The position numbers and the translations under genes were made by a program. The notes under the pieces were generated by a model. That model worked only from the letters and a program-made list of their open reading frames with translations, did not search any database and was not told the origin of the DNA. From Rosa chinensis (lineage: Eukaryota > Streptophyta > Magnoliopsida > Rosales > Rosaceae), in assembly GCF_002994745.2 (NCBI RefSeq), contig NC_037093.1, positions 18,301,555-18,365,554 on the forward strand: DNA of 64,000 nucleotides, read 5' to 3'. Shown here piece after piece: positions 1 to 11,514 of this stretch (the stretch's first letter is position 1; each line of letters begins with the position of its first letter).

Positions 1-1290
1 GGCTCTAGCGACTCAGGAGATGATGGCGGTGATTGTGTGTTGTAAACAGCTTGTGGCCGGGACTTCCCTATTTCCTGCATAGTGAGGGGTTTTTGCGGTG
101 GTGAATGGATGGGGCCTTTGATTTGGATTGAGGAAGGTCCCCTCCCCCCAAATGGTTTTATCACAATAGACTAGGAAAACTACTTATCTGTTTTGATTCC
201 ATTGAGAGTATTGAATAATGAAAATAGGTCAATAACTCCCTTCGTCAGTCATCACTGTGTACAACATGAAGAATATAGATGCTCTGGAGTAGGATACTTA
301 AACAGTGAACATTAATGATCAGAAGATGGGCAAAAAATCAGAAATAATCACTCAAACTCAAAACGACGTCCATTTTGTCTTTGATCATTTAGGTTGCAAA
401 TATACCTAAAAACTAGTTAATTTTGTCTATTGAGGTTGCACAACCCTAATTTGACCTATTTATTTATTAATTAGTTGTGTTCGATGTTATATGTGTGACT
501 GTCGTACAATTCATCGAAAGATTAAGGACTTATATTCTATTTCATTCTTTCACTCAAAAGCTTGTCCAAATCAATAACTGAATTGCTCAAACTACAGCAA
601 GTCGACGTCCGATAACGAAATATATAGTGGTGAGTAGTCAGTAGTTACTGATTTCTCTTCTTCTGCAAAAAGTGTTCCAGAGTTGATCGAAGACGAAGTT
701 TCAATGCACGTCTGCAGGACCAAGATGCCCATTCTGTGCCAATTTTTCAAACTCTTACAAGCACGTGGCCGACCTAAAGAAAATTATTGAAGAAAAATAT
801 GCACGTATTTGGACCAGGGTTTGGAAAAGACACCCAGTTCTTTCTTGACCACTCTTAATTACAAGCACCACTGCACCAGGAATAGCCATGTAATCTGGTT
901 AACAGCCAAAACCTGCCAGAACTGAGATGTTTCGATTCTATTGGTCATTTAACTTGACAAACTAGTTGAAGGAGATGGGGACTTGAATTTGGTCAAGTTT
1001 GACATGATTTATCGATCAGTCTTTGAAAGATTGAGTTTGAGCTTCATACGTTGTTGCTTGCTTGCTGCTGTTGCTATTGCTATATTTTATTTCTGTGTTG
1101 TTTTCATGTATAAAAATTAAAAATGCTGTTGAAGGAATGAGATGCGATAATTAATTACTAGATCTTTTGTAATTAACTACTAGCTCTTTTGTAATTAACT
1201 CCTCAGCTTTGTTTGAAAATTCGGGATCGATGCGTACGTCTTCGTCCCTAATAAATGCAAGTGTGTCTATCAGTGATACGCAAGTTTTAA
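1..1290. repeat. Segmental duplication, copy A (cut by window start)
   Basis: This stretch is closely similar, in the same orientation, to 9402-10920. Shared landmarks include the opening block (1-180 against 9402-9570), the block around TGCACGT at 702-930 (against 10106-10318) and the block at 968-1260. Small indels separate the copies. Short open frames in it are not conserved between copies, so I see no gene. The two copies bracket the kinase-like exons and the LTR element. Whether this is a segmental duplication or two copies of an unrecognised mobile element cannot be decided here. Confidence 0.75.
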
Positions 1291-1399
1291 TAGAACAACT
1301 TAAAAAAAATGTTCAAGTGAAAAGAACCAGGAACACATTAAGCTGAACTACAACCACTTTCCCATCCAATAATATAGCAGGGGAAAAGCTATCTCTGAA

Positions 1400-2300
1400 T
1401 TCTAGATAAACACATGCCCATAGCGACGTCAGATATCCACCATTTCACAAAAGATACCTCTGACTCCTAGCTCCTCCGTCAAAGTCCTATTTCTTCACAC
1501 CACCAAAAAGTTACCAACACACCACATCAATCCTGCTAGCACCAATCCCCCTCTTCTTCCTCCAAAGAACTCATACCTCTCACACAATAAAGCCTGCAAG
1601 AAGCTGGAACATCCCATATTGCATTCGCTTCCATACATAATTTCTGCCAAAAGGTCATTTTAATGGGGCAATGAAGGTGAACATGCATGATCTGCAATTT
1701 CAGCAGTCTTTTTACACATCACTCACCAATAGCAACACCAAGAAGGCCGTCTCCTTTAAACCATATCATGAAGTATTCATCCTCCCACGAGCAATGATCC
1801 CAGCTAGAGCTCATACCTTTCAGAAGAGTTATCCATAATTTGTTTTGAACAAGACAAAACTTGTATGCTCCAACTTCCGCACTCTTCAAACCAGGCCTGG
1901 ATGTAATGTCTTATATTTTCTAAGTGAACAAGTAAGAAGGAGGATGTTGACATAACCTAGCAACGGAGGCAGCATTCTGAAATTGAAAAAGTCTGTATCA
2001 ACAAGAAAAAAGTCACATAACGGTGTTCACCCACCAAACTCTCTTCCCAAACACTCACTCATCCCCATCTCCCATTCCCATCAATAATCATGTAGTCTAT
2101 ACTTTTGCTGACAGCCTAGCAGTGGACATCTATCTCTTCACGAAGATACCGCAGCCATTTAAGCAAAGCTTCTTTCTTCTTTCATTAACTAGTAAGACCA
2201 CATAAGCACTTGACCAAATGATCCTTTTTGCCTCCACCACCCCTTCCCACCAGAAATTCCTCATTACACTTTCAATGCAAATAATTATTATGAATTTCAC
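1400..2300 (-). pseudogene. LINE ORF2 C-terminal remnant (reverse-transcriptase zinc-binding region)
   Basis: Conceptual translation of the minus strand shows broken pieces of a plant non-LTR retrotransposon ORF2. Around 2190-2270 is a frameshifted NFWWEG..KKDHLV-like block, typical of the thumb region after the reverse transcriptase. Around 1615-1720 is a CKKTAEIADHA block followed, one frame over, by HLHCPIKMTFWQKL, the Cys/His pattern of the zf-RVT domain. Several frameshifts and stops make it non-functional. It lies in what was probably an intron of the kinase-like gene on the same strand. Confidence 0.5.
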
Positions 2301-2383
2301 AAGCTCCTATTTTCATTATGATACCTCTTGTAGAGGTTGCAATACTATTGATTATGATAAATGCAAAAAGGTCACAAAATCAC

Positions 2384-2486
2384 CTGCCATGTCAAGCCCC
2401 AAGGCACTAATCATGAAGGGCTTTGCTCCCAGCTTGGACATGCACTCGGCAACATTCCTTGCCACCCCTCCTAAAACATAGCTCAC
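2384..2486 (-). pseudogene. Exon of a PfkB-family pseudouridine-kinase-like gene
   Basis: The minus strand reads CAG|GTGAGC at the acceptor (2486) and GGCAG|GTGATT at the donor (2384), enclosing 103 nt that translate as VSYVLGGVARNVAEC followed by MSKLGAKPFMISALGLDMA. The GGVARN.AE..skLG block is the sugar-binding signature of the PsuK-like branch of the PfkB carbohydrate kinases. In plants this enzyme phosphorylates pseudouridine in peroxisomes (family knowledge). Its upstream exon is at 8639-8709. An LTR element inserted 14 bp upstream of the acceptor, inside the intron. No later exons are visible to the left, so within this window the gene is incomplete. Confidence 0.6.
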
Positions 2487-2499
2487 CTGGATAGACAAT

Positions 2500-2989
2500 T
2501 GTTAATGTTTGTGACCGAGGGGTCTAATTAACGATGAATAGAGAGACAGACAGACACACACACACACACAAGAAATATAGTGGTTCGTCTCCCGCCTTAG
2601 AGGGAGACTACGTCCACTTGGATGTTGTACTAGTGTGTTGAGCCTTGCGGCCCAAGTGGATTACGTGAGTGTAATGGAGTGTTGTTTAAGTGGGAAGAGG
2701 CATTCCTTTTATAGGTGAAGGAAGCCATCTCCTTTACATGGTTTCCGATGTGGGACTCAAATACCACTATTCTAGTATAGAAAAGCTATGTTGTGAGGGC
2801 AACTTGGCAAGGCCGGGTAGGTGGCTTCCCAGCGACGTATTTGCCACTTCCGGATACCGTAGCGTAGCTTGAACATAGGGCTACGGGATGCAGGTTGGGC
2901 CTCACCATGGCGTGTGGGTGTCCCAAAGAGGGTGTTACTTATGCTTGGTGATGTAGCAAATCCTCCATGCATAGTGAGAGGTATCTACA
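2500..2989 (-). repeat. LTR (3' LTR of the element at 2500-7015)
   Basis: 490 bp, TG...CA ends. It differs from its partner by scattered substitutions and lacks a 22-bp internal duplication (ATGGTGATGTAGCAAATCCTCC-type) that the partner carries near 6955-6995. Confidence 0.85.
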
Positions 2990-3754
2990 AGTCCCCAAGT
3001 AAGAGGAGCTTCCTGGTTGGGGAATTATAATCATGAAGTCATCAAGCATAAGTAACCAACCGGGCGGCACGGAGCCCCTACAAGTCCCCGAACTCCTTAA
3101 GTAAGAAGGGACTCGTCTAACCTGCACAATGAGACGAAAAAAGTGCATATGTAGAATGCTTTGTTGTATTGGTTACCACTCATATTAATGCAACGCGAAA
3201 AGAATTCGATTTGTTGCAAGCGACAAATGGTAGAAGAATTCAATATTCCATTAATGTGTATGAACATGTAAAATATTGGTATTTGTATATGTGGATCTTA
3301 TGGCCATATAACACGCATAATAGATAGTGGCAAGTGTAATGGGTGTCCAAAGAAAATTGTGGGAGTAGTCCTCGTGACATAGTATGAAGCGTTTGTGAAC
3401 TTAGGGCTTAAGTAAAGCATGTTAGACATGATCGAGCAAGTTGGGTGTACTTGAGTGTGTAGGCGATGTGCGAGCATGAGGGGCATAGCCCAAGCACAAG
3501 TCGTGGCCATACTCGATACCCAAGCGAGTCGTAACCAGAGCAAGTCGTTTATCCGAGCATGTTTAATTAAGTCGTAAGTGTCACAAGCTTCTAGATGCAT
3601 GTCACATGTTTATTTAATTGAGTTGCAATTAAAATAGAAGCATGGCATATGTGTATAGCATGTGCTTATAGTAAAGTGGCTAATAACATTTTGTAGGCAT
3701 GCGTAAGGGTCATGGAGACATGTATAGTCATGACAAAGGCTCTAAAGGCGAGAG
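2990..3754. other. Internal region of the LTR element, no gene seen
   Basis: Non-coding interior between the left LTR and the nested hAT-like element. A second copy of the purine-tract context (CTACAAGTCCCCGAACT) lies near 3078. No conserved protein domain is visible on either strand. Confidence 0.5.
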
Positions 3755-4699
3755 CAATGTTCTAAAAATCGGCCTAGGCGGCCGACTAGGCAGCGGGCGG
3801 CAAGGGACCGATTCGATTTCATGAAAATCGTTGGTACTAGGCGTTAGGATGTTAGGCGAGTATTAGGCGGGGTTGGGCGGTCTTGGGCGGTCCTGGGCGG
3901 GCCTTGGCTGGTCTGGGCGTGCCTAGGCGGTTTTCTCCGCCACCCAATCTCCTCTCTCTCTCTGTCTCTGGCACCCACAGCTAGGAGCAAATTCATGGGA
4001 GAGCAAGCGTGGGTAGCTACCTCGATATTTTGCATAAGCTATGAGACTTCAAAGCTTGGAAATTTTGCGTTGATTAAAACGATTGTGAAGGAAGGAGCAG
4101 AACTGCAGAGGAAGAAGGCAAACTGCAGGAGGAAGAAGACAATGACTCGATGAGTAAAGAGGTTGCTTTTATGTTTAATAAACTTATCCTTTTTTACCAC
4201 ACCATTTCGTGAGTTTTCAATTCTGATAACAATTAAATGATGTCGTGTGCTATCATGAAAGACCATCTTAGTCAGGTGACTTGAAGTGTCCAGCTAATTT
4301 TGGAGTATCTCTCCACTAATCCTGTTGCACGTGGCTGCTCCATTGATTGTCTCTCCAATCATCCAAATTGAAGTAACATTTCAATTTATTAATGTTACAT
4401 TAATATTTCATGTGGCTCTGGAGTATCTCTCCAATCTCCAGTAATCCTCTTGCACGTGGCTCCTCTTACATTAATATTTCATTTATTAATGTAATAATAA
4501 CATTTCAATTGATTAATTAAATTTAAAAATACATTGAAACGCAATTACAATATGGTTTTATATATTATTTATATAATTATATATTATAAAAATAAAAATA
4601 AAATTAAAAACAAAAAAAACACGTAGTCCCCGCCTAGACCTCTAGGCGCTAGGCTCTGGACGACCGCCCGACTAGAGCCTAGCGTTTTTTAGAACCTTG
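3755..4699. mobile_element. hAT-like non-autonomous DNA element nested in the LTR element
   Basis: The left end CAATGTTCTAAAAA is the inverted match of the right end TTTTTTAGAACCTTG. The next bases inward are also inverted and rich in CTAGGCG motifs. Flanking 8-bp duplications GGCGAGAG (3747-3754) and GGTGAGAG (4700-4707) match at 7 of 8 bases, the size expected for hAT. The interior is AT-rich on the right and carries no transposase. Confidence 0.75.
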
Positions 4700-4707
4700 G
4701 GTGAGAG

Positions 4708-6507
4708 CGTAAAGTATAAGATAGATATAGTTACTTATCTTGTGCTGATTTGGAGGCTAGCGGAGCATGACTTGCTACTGCTCCGGCGGAACACCTTAGT
4801 CGAAGGATGATGATTTCGGTATTTGGCAAGGCGATCGGTGATTATGTTTCCTTGCAAGGAAAATAGGTGATTAGCACATGTGCATGTAAAATCAACACTA
4901 ATAGCTTGCATGTATTTTGATAAGATGTGAGGCAAAGTGTATAAGCACTCTAAGATGAATTGCAATTTGGCCATGAAATTTGTTGACATATACATGTGTA
5001 GACCTTGTAAACATGTGTGGAATAACGTGTAGACGCACATTTGAATCTCATTTGAATTGGGTGAAAAAAATGAAGTGTGATGCTACTGTGATTATGAGAT
5101 ATCTTAAGCTAGAGGGACCAAATTGGTCACAAGTTATGCAAAGATGCACTCTTCTGACTGATCAATCACCAATGACCATAAAGCCACAGTAATGTGGAGT
5201 TTAATTAGTGGTGGCATTGAGTGAAACAATATGCACGAATAAACATGGTAAACATGGTAGAGAGTATGTGTCCCATGAAGGTAAACATGGTAGAGAGTAT
5301 GTGGTCAATTTCCCGGATGACATGTTTGGTCTAGGACGTGTAGGCAGTAGGCAATAGTCATGCTTAGGTGCGGACACATGATGCTTTGTACCAGAGAAAG
5401 ATAAAAACAAGAAAATCTTATCTTTTGAGTAGCCAAAGCATATCAGAGTACAAACGTGGAAGCATGTGTGGAAGCATAGTGGTTGCATGTGCCAAACCAT
5501 GATAATAAGAGGAAGCATATATAAAACAAGTTCAAATGTGGTTTTGAAAACTCATCTTGTTCTCTGGTTTTGCCAGAGAGCTGCGTCCAAGTAAGGAGCT
5601 GAAGGTTGAGGAGATTGACCGCCAAGGAACCAAAATGAAAATCTCGACATGTGAGCGGAGGAGGCCAGTGGAGGAAGCCGAGATAGCTAGCGGAGGAGAA
5701 AACTCAGCGAAGGAGCTCGGCGCTGACGGAGATGAGAGGAAAAAGTGCCGCTGACTGAGTTTGGCGGTGGCAACGAGCTATGATTGATTGGAGATGTGAT
5801 TGATCACTTGACGCTGGTTAGCGTCGTCGCCGGCGGTGGTGCCTAGCGGTTGGCGGAGGTCGACTTGCTAGCGGTGAAGCTTGGCTCGGGGATTGTTGTT
5901 CAGCGATGAAGTCCAGCAGCTATGGCCAGCGGTGCATAGTCCAGCGGAGGAGAAGTTCGGCAGAGCGGAGCTCAGCTAGCAGAGCTCGTTGGAGCTTTGG
6001 TCAGCAGTGAAGAAGTTCAGCGGAGGCCATTGCCGATTAGCGGAGCGGAGATGCTGGTTGGCGGATGATGGCAGCAAAGCTTGCTGGTGGTGGCCGTGAA
6101 GTTTGCTGGCGGTGCCAGTGAACCTTTGGCAGTGCCTAGCCTAGGTTTAGCCGCTGGTTGGTGTTTGTAGCCGGCGGTGGTGCCCAGCGGTCAAGGCTTC
6201 GCTGTTGGTGCTGATGATCGATCAAAAGAAGAAAGCAAGGTGCCCAAAGGAGTCTTGTGGGTGTCAAGAGTAACTGGGCACCCAAATTTTTAAAAAATTT
6301 TTTTTTTTAGGTAGTCCGGCTTTGACCACTTTTGGGTTAGTAAGGCCAGCGTTGACTTTCTGACCATGGGCATTGACCATCCCTTGTTCAAGCATTGACC
6401 ACTCCTAATCAGCCTTGACCGGCATTGACCAAGCCCTAATTTGATGTTTACCGAAGTTCATGGTACGTGACAAAGTCTTTGTGTTGGCTTCCCACAGACG
6501 GCGTCAA
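4708..6507. other. Internal region of the LTR element with GCGG-rich imperfect repeats
   Basis: No retroelement protein is recognisable. From about 5640 to 6230 the sequence is a loose array of AGCGGAGG/GGCGGTGG-type words. In the element's own direction this lies next to the primer-binding side, so it is a leader-like region. The open frame at 5557-5754 lies across this repeat and is not convincing as a gene. Confidence 0.45.
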
Positions 6508-7015
6508 TGTTAATGTTTGTGACCGAGGGGTCTAATTAATGATGAATAGAGAGAGAGAGAGACACACAAGAAGTATAGTAGTTCGTCTCCCGCCTTAGCG
6601 GGAGACTACGTCCACTTGGATGTTGTACTGGTGTGTTGAGCCTTGCGGCCCAAGTGGATTACATGAGTGTAATGGAGTGTTGTTTAAGTGGGAAGAGGCA
6701 TTCCATTTATAGGTGAAGGAAGCCATCTCCTTTACATGGTTTCCAATGTGGGACTCAAATACCACTATTCTAGTATAGAAAAGCTATGTTGTGAGGGCAG
6801 CTTGGCAAGGCCGGGTATGTGGCTTCCCGGCGACGTATTTGCCACTTCCGGATACCATAGCGTAGATTGAACATAGGGATACGGGATGCATGTCTCGGTT
6901 GGGCCTCATCATGGCTTGTGGGTGTCCTAAAGAGGGTGTTACTTATACTTGGTGATGTAGCAAATCCTCCATGGTGATGTAGCAAATCCTCCATGCATAG
7001 TGAGAGAAATCTACA
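6508..7015 (-). repeat. LTR (5' LTR of the element at 2500-7015)
   Basis: 508 bp, TG...CA ends, followed by the target duplication ACAAT. Contains a short tandem duplication of GTGATGTAGCAAATCCTCC near its outer end, which explains the length difference from the other LTR. Confidence 0.85.
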
Positions 7016-7020
7016 ACAAT

Positions 7021-7820
7021 CGCGATAAATATCAACTATCAAGTAATTATTCATCATTTCAAGAACTCATTGGCTCCAGGTTCCTATAATTTCATCAATT
7101 AAAAACAGAGAAGTTTTAAATACACAACCCTAATTACTTAATATACACTCCATACTTAATACACCACCCATTTAATTTCTCATTCTAATAATTTACTAAA
7201 TACACAACCCAAAGTACCTAAAATATCCTTAATCTCAAAAATCATGAAATATCCTACTTTTTTACTATATTAAGGTTACTATTTAATATTATTAGTATAT
7301 TCTAGTATATTGACATTTTGTAAATGACCATATTGATTACTTGTGTTAGTTATTGAGAAATCCATAGGATTTATTATTGTTCCCTTTAAATAGATGCATA
7401 TAAATAGGTTTTGTGTTATTTGAGCTCTCATCCACCAAACACTATTTTAATCAAGTATAAAATTATGAGTTGAACATTCAACCAAAACTATATCAGTAGT
7501 TTCTCAACAGTAGTGGCAGAACTAAAAAGTTGTCATTAGAGGGGCCAAACAAATTAACAATTACAAAGTTTTTTCACCGGTGATGTTTTATATTAGAAAA
7601 TAAATTGATTAATCATAACTCTTAGAACAAACAAGAAAATTAACTAAAAAATAGGAGTAAAGCGATATGTTTTAAAAACATTTAATGCCATTGATTTTGA
7701 AATTCTAAATATTGTGGTTTCTAACCTCATTTAATTACAATTTATTTAAGAAAAAAATTAAATTAGATAGTTTCTAACTTTATTCTTGTATTAAATTGAG
7801 AGGCCATGTACATAAATTTT
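7021..7820. other. AT-rich non-coding stretch
   Basis: No open frame of interest, no terminal repeats and no RNA gene recognised. It lies between two kinase-like exons and was probably intronic. Confidence 0.4.
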
Positions 7821-7823
7821 TGG

Positions 7824-8225
7824 GTTATTATCACAAATGGTACCTGAACTATACCTCAATCTTATCGATGGTACCTGAACTTCAATTTTGATCACAACCA
7901 GTACCCGAACTTTTCGATTTCATTTTAAATGGTACCTAGAGCCACCTCCGATCACTATTCTGACTAAAAACGGCATGGGAGGCGATCATAGTGATGATTT
8001 CGAGGGTTGCGATCATATATAGTGATGATTTTTGGTAATAGACTTGCCTTGAACTTGTTTTTTTTTTTTAGATTTGACTTTTTTGGCAGGAATAGTGATC
8101 GAATGTGACCTTAGGTACCATTTAAAATGAAATCGAAAAGTTCAGGTACTAGTTGTGATCAAAATTGAAGTTCAGGTACCATCGATAAAATAGAGGATAA
8201 GTTCAGGTACCATTTGTGATAATAG
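7824..8225. mobile_element. Long-TIR MITE (Mutator-like or foldback)
   Basis: The first ~140 bp, beginning TTATTATCACAAATGGTACC, return as the inverse complement at the right end (…GGTACCATTTGTGATAATAG). Shared inner blocks are GGTACCTGAACTTCAATTTT and the TTTTCGATTTCATTTTAAAT tract. The ends are clear but I could not settle a target duplication. A related single arm with GGTACCTGAAGTTCAG wording is near 55398. Confidence 0.7.
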
Positions 8226-8638
8226 AAAAATATGACTATTTTTTTCTTCTTCTAATGCATAGATGTCTGTTTTCGTCATTTAACCTACCTACAAACTCTC
8301 ATTTGAAATATAAAATAATAGGGATGTGTATTAAGTGATCAGGGGTGTGTATTTAAAATTTCTCTTAAAAACACTCAAACAAAGTGGAATGAAAGTAACA
8401 ACTTTCCATAAGCGTACATCGGTCAATTTCTATTCCAAAGGAATTTTAGCACAAGAAGAACTTCTGCACTGGCTTGAAATAATTCAACAAACTGAAATCT
8501 CAAATACCAATCAACTTATAACAAAGGTGGCAATGCTGGATATACTATCTGGAACCTCCAAATTGACATAAAAATACAAACTTTATAATGGAAAAAAATT
8601 CATCAAAATAAAAAAGTAGTGGAGAAGTGAATACGTAC
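8226..8638. other. Non-coding stretch, probably intronic
   Basis: The plus-strand open frame at 8335-8571 has no recognisable domain and lies antisense within the intron of the kinase-like gene. I do not call it as a gene. Confidence 0.35.
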
Positions 8639-8709
8639 CTAGCCTGGAGTAGTGGTTCTGGGATTTGCAGGAAAAGGAGTGGCATGAATCTCCAATACCA
8701 TAGACCCCC
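8639..8709 (-). pseudogene. Upstream exon of the PfkB-family pseudouridine-kinase-like gene, with a nonsense change
   Basis: The minus strand translates as GSMVLEIHATPFPANPRTTTPG, followed by TAG and then a good donor (TAG|GTACGT). In plant members of this family HATP..NPRTTTPGK is joined to V.YV(M/L)GGVARN, exactly what the exon at 2384-2486 supplies. Here the expected Lys codon just before the splice site reads TAG, a single-base change from AAG. The gene is therefore probably dead. The 5' side of the exon abuts an inverted-repeat element (8710-8935), so further upstream exons may have been displaced or lost. Confidence 0.55.
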
Positions 8710-8841
8710 TTAATAAGTTAATTACAGGTTCAATCTATATATAATTTTTAATTTTGCAACTATCTATAATCTGTATATAGATTGAACCTGTAATTAACTG
8801 ATTAAGAATGTTGAAAGTATATATCTACCGAAGCCCCAACC

Positions 8842-8896
<55 letters not shown>

Positions 8897-8935
8897 GCTT
8901 TCAATATCCTTAATCAATTAATTACAGGTTCAATC
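8710..8935. repeat. Inverted-repeat cluster around a (TA)n tract
   Basis: The word TTAATTACAGGTTCAATC occurs at about 8718-8735, inverted at 8778-8800 and direct again at 8918-8935. The last two arms extend to about 38 bp, including TTTCAA.AT.CTTAATCA, and enclose (TA)n at 8847-8891. It looks like one or two small foldback elements, one of them around a microsatellite. Confidence 0.6.
8847..8891. repeat. (TA)n microsatellite
   Basis: About 45 bp of uninterrupted AT dinucleotides at the centre of the inverted-repeat cluster. Confidence 0.95.
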
Positions 8936-9401
8936 TATATATACCAAACACTAGAAGACTTTTCTTTTACCTACAATGGAATTTTTTCCCTCTTTTTTTT
9001 TTTCTCTCTCTACAAACGTCGCATCTATAGATGCATTAATTGGAAGTCAGAAGTTGCAAGTTGATATGTGGACGTATACGTTTTTACAATTGTTGCATCG
9101 CAATCCTGGTTCTATTGTTCTGTGCTCGAATGTTTATTGTTTAAAGTTTCACTGTTTCACATATGAAAAAAAAAAAAAAAATTATATGTCTATCTATGGA
9201 TAGTTAGGCACCAAATTTTTTTTCATCCGGGGCATCAAAAATCTCAAGACCAACACTGCTTGAAGGATTTTGCCAGAGTGATTGATCTCAACAACATTTT
9301 TCTGCTAGATGCGATAACTACGTACGATTAAAAAACCTAGATTCACTTTCACGCTTATTTTCCTCGTCTGCATTTGTGGGGCACAATGGGTGTGATGCCG
9401 T
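8936..9401. other. Non-coding stretch
   Basis: T-rich and A-rich runs (8990-9000, 9166-9180). No protein domain, tRNA or terminal repeats recognised. Confidence 0.35.
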
Positions 9402-10920
9402 GGCTCTAGTGACTCAGGAGATGATGGAGGTGATTGTGTGTTCTAAACAGTTTGTGGCGGAGACTTTTTCCTGCATAGCGAGGGGTTTTTGCGGTGGTGA
9501 ATGGATGGGGCCTTTGATTTGGATTGAGGAAGGTCCCGTTCCCTCAAATGGTTTTTTCACAATAGACTAGGAAAACTACTTATCTGTTTTGATTCCATTC
9601 AGGGAGTCGATAACAACAAATGAATAATGAAAATACGTCAATAACTCTCTTCATCAATCAGTCATCACTTTGTGTACAACATGAAGAATATAGATGCTTT
9701 GGAGTAAGATACTTAAAAATTAAACATTAATGATCAGAAGATGGGCAACAAAACAGAAATGATCACTTAAACTCAAAAGGACGTCCATTTTGTCTTTGAT
9801 CATTTAGGTACCAAATATACCTAAAAATTAGTTAATTTTGTCTATTGAGGTTGCCCGACCCTAATTTGACCTATTTATTTATTAGTTGTGTTCAATGTTA
9901 TATGTACGATTATGTCAGACAACATACAACAAAAGATTAAGGACTAATCTATTTCTTTCTTTCACTCAAAAGTTAGTCCAAATCAATAACTGAATTACTC
10001 AAACTACGGCAAGTCGACGTCAAATATAATGCTGAGTTGTAAGTAGTTACAGATTTCTCTTCTGCAAAAAGTGTTCCAGAGTTCAAATAAGAAGACGAAT
10101 TTTCAATGCACGTTTGCAGGACCAAGAGGCAATGCAGTGCCAATTTTTCAAACTCTTACAAGCACGTGGCCGACCTAAAGAAAATTATTGAAGGAAAAAA
10201 TGCACGTATTTGGACCCAGGTTTGGAAAAGACACCCAGTTCTTTCTGGACCACTCTTAATTACAAGCACCAGGAATAGCCAAGTAATCTGGTTAACAGCC
10301 AAAAACTGCCAGAACTGAGATGTTTCGATTCTAGAATAGATCTATTGGTCATTTAACTTGACAAGTAGTTGAAGGAGATGGGGACTTGAATTTGGTCAAA
10401 TTTGACATGATTTATCGATCAGTCTCTGAAAGATTGAGTTTGAGCTTCATACGTTGTTGCTTGCTTGCTGCTGTTGTTATTGCTATATTTTATTTCTGTG
10501 TTGTTTTCATGTATAAATATGCTATTGAAGGAATGAGATGTGATAATTAACTACTAGATCTTTTGTAATTAACTACTACTTGCTGTCTTGGAATGAAGTT
10601 TAATTAAGCATATAATAAATAAAGCTGAAGGAGATGGGGACTTGAATTTGGTCAAGTTTAACATGATTTATCGATTGGTCTCTGAAAGATGAGTTTGAGC
10701 TCTGTACGTTGTTGCTTAATTGCTGCTGTTGTTATGGCTATATTTTATTTCTGCGTTGTTTTCATGTATAACTATGATATTGAAGGAATGAGATGTGATA
10801 ATTAACTACTAGTTGTTTTGTAATTAACTACTCAGCTTTGTTTGAAAATTCGGGATCGATACGTACGTCTTCATACTAATTAATGCATGTGTGTCTATCT
10901 GTGATAGGCAAGTTTTATCA
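9402..10920. repeat. Segmental duplication, copy B, with an internal tandem duplication
   Basis: Direct counterpart of 1-1290. Within it the block starting GAAGGAGATGGGGACTTGAA is present twice, at about 10371-10580 and 10625-10905, against once in copy A (968-1260). The copy therefore gained a local duplication of roughly 250 bp after, or independently of, the larger duplication. Short open frames here have no recognised domain. Confidence 0.75.
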
Positions 10921-11090
10921 TAATTTTTTGTTCTTTCTATTAATATATATTGTTGATGGAGTGAACTAAAAATAGCCTAACTCTCGTTTGGGCAATGAGA
11001 GAGATCCGTTGGTTTTGATACTTAAATCCTGAAAACAGCCTTCGTAGTTATTTCCAAGAATTCATATGATGCAAAAAGAAATGGGAAATT

Positions 11091-11480
11091 CTAGTGTAGT
11101 GGTGGGTATCTCATACCCACATTTACAAAAGTGAGAACAAATTTTGTTGTTAAAGTTGTAATTTGAGTCCTACTTTGTGTAACCTTATTTCTAATAATGG
11201 TAATTACACCTCTTACGACATTTTACAAGTTTTTGAACAAATTCGTTGTCAATGTTGTAATCTTAGTTCTAATAATGGTAATTACATCTCTTACGACATT
11301 TTTACAAGCTTTTAAACAAATTCGTTGTCAATGTTGTAATTTTTGTTTAACTATATGTAAATAGTGTAAATGAATATGGTAACTTTTGTTCTCAATGTTG
11401 TAATTTTGGTTCAAATACTTGTAAATTTTTGTTCAAATAGTTGTAAATGAGGGTATCTCATACCCACCAGTACATTAGCT
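11091..11480. mobile_element. MITE with ~38-bp terminal inverted repeats
   Basis: Left end CTAGTGTAGTGGTGGGTA continues to CCCACATTTACAA. The right end is its inverse complement, ending CCACCAGTACATTAG. The terminal repeat contains its own near-palindrome GTGGGTATCTCATACCCAC, which would form a hairpin at each end. The interior has several GTTGTAATTT direct repeats. No transposase; target duplication not resolved. Confidence 0.7.
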
Positions 11481-11514
11481 TGTCTCAAAAGAAATATAAG
11501 ACAGATAAAATTGT

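Larger units (their letters stand above)
2500..7015 (-). mobile_element. Non-autonomous LTR retrotransposon with 5-bp target duplication
   Basis: Two direct repeats, 2500-2989 and 6508-7015, begin TGTTAATG and end CTACA. They are flanked by identical 5-bp duplications ACAAT (2495-2499 and 7016-7020). Just inside the right LTR the minus strand reads TTGACGCCGTCTGTGGGA, the motif usually found in the primer-binding region of plant gypsy-like elements. Just inside the left LTR the minus strand reads ACTTGGGGACT, a purine-rich tract. This sets the orientation as minus. I find no reverse transcriptase, integrase or gag, so the element depends on others for movement. A hAT-like element is nested at 3755-4699. 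Confidence 0.88.

Noticed and set aside
4735..5040. Minus-strand frame of 101 residues inside the LTR element
   Set aside because: No match to gag, protease, integrase or reverse transcriptase motifs; typical chance frame in non-coding retroelement interior.
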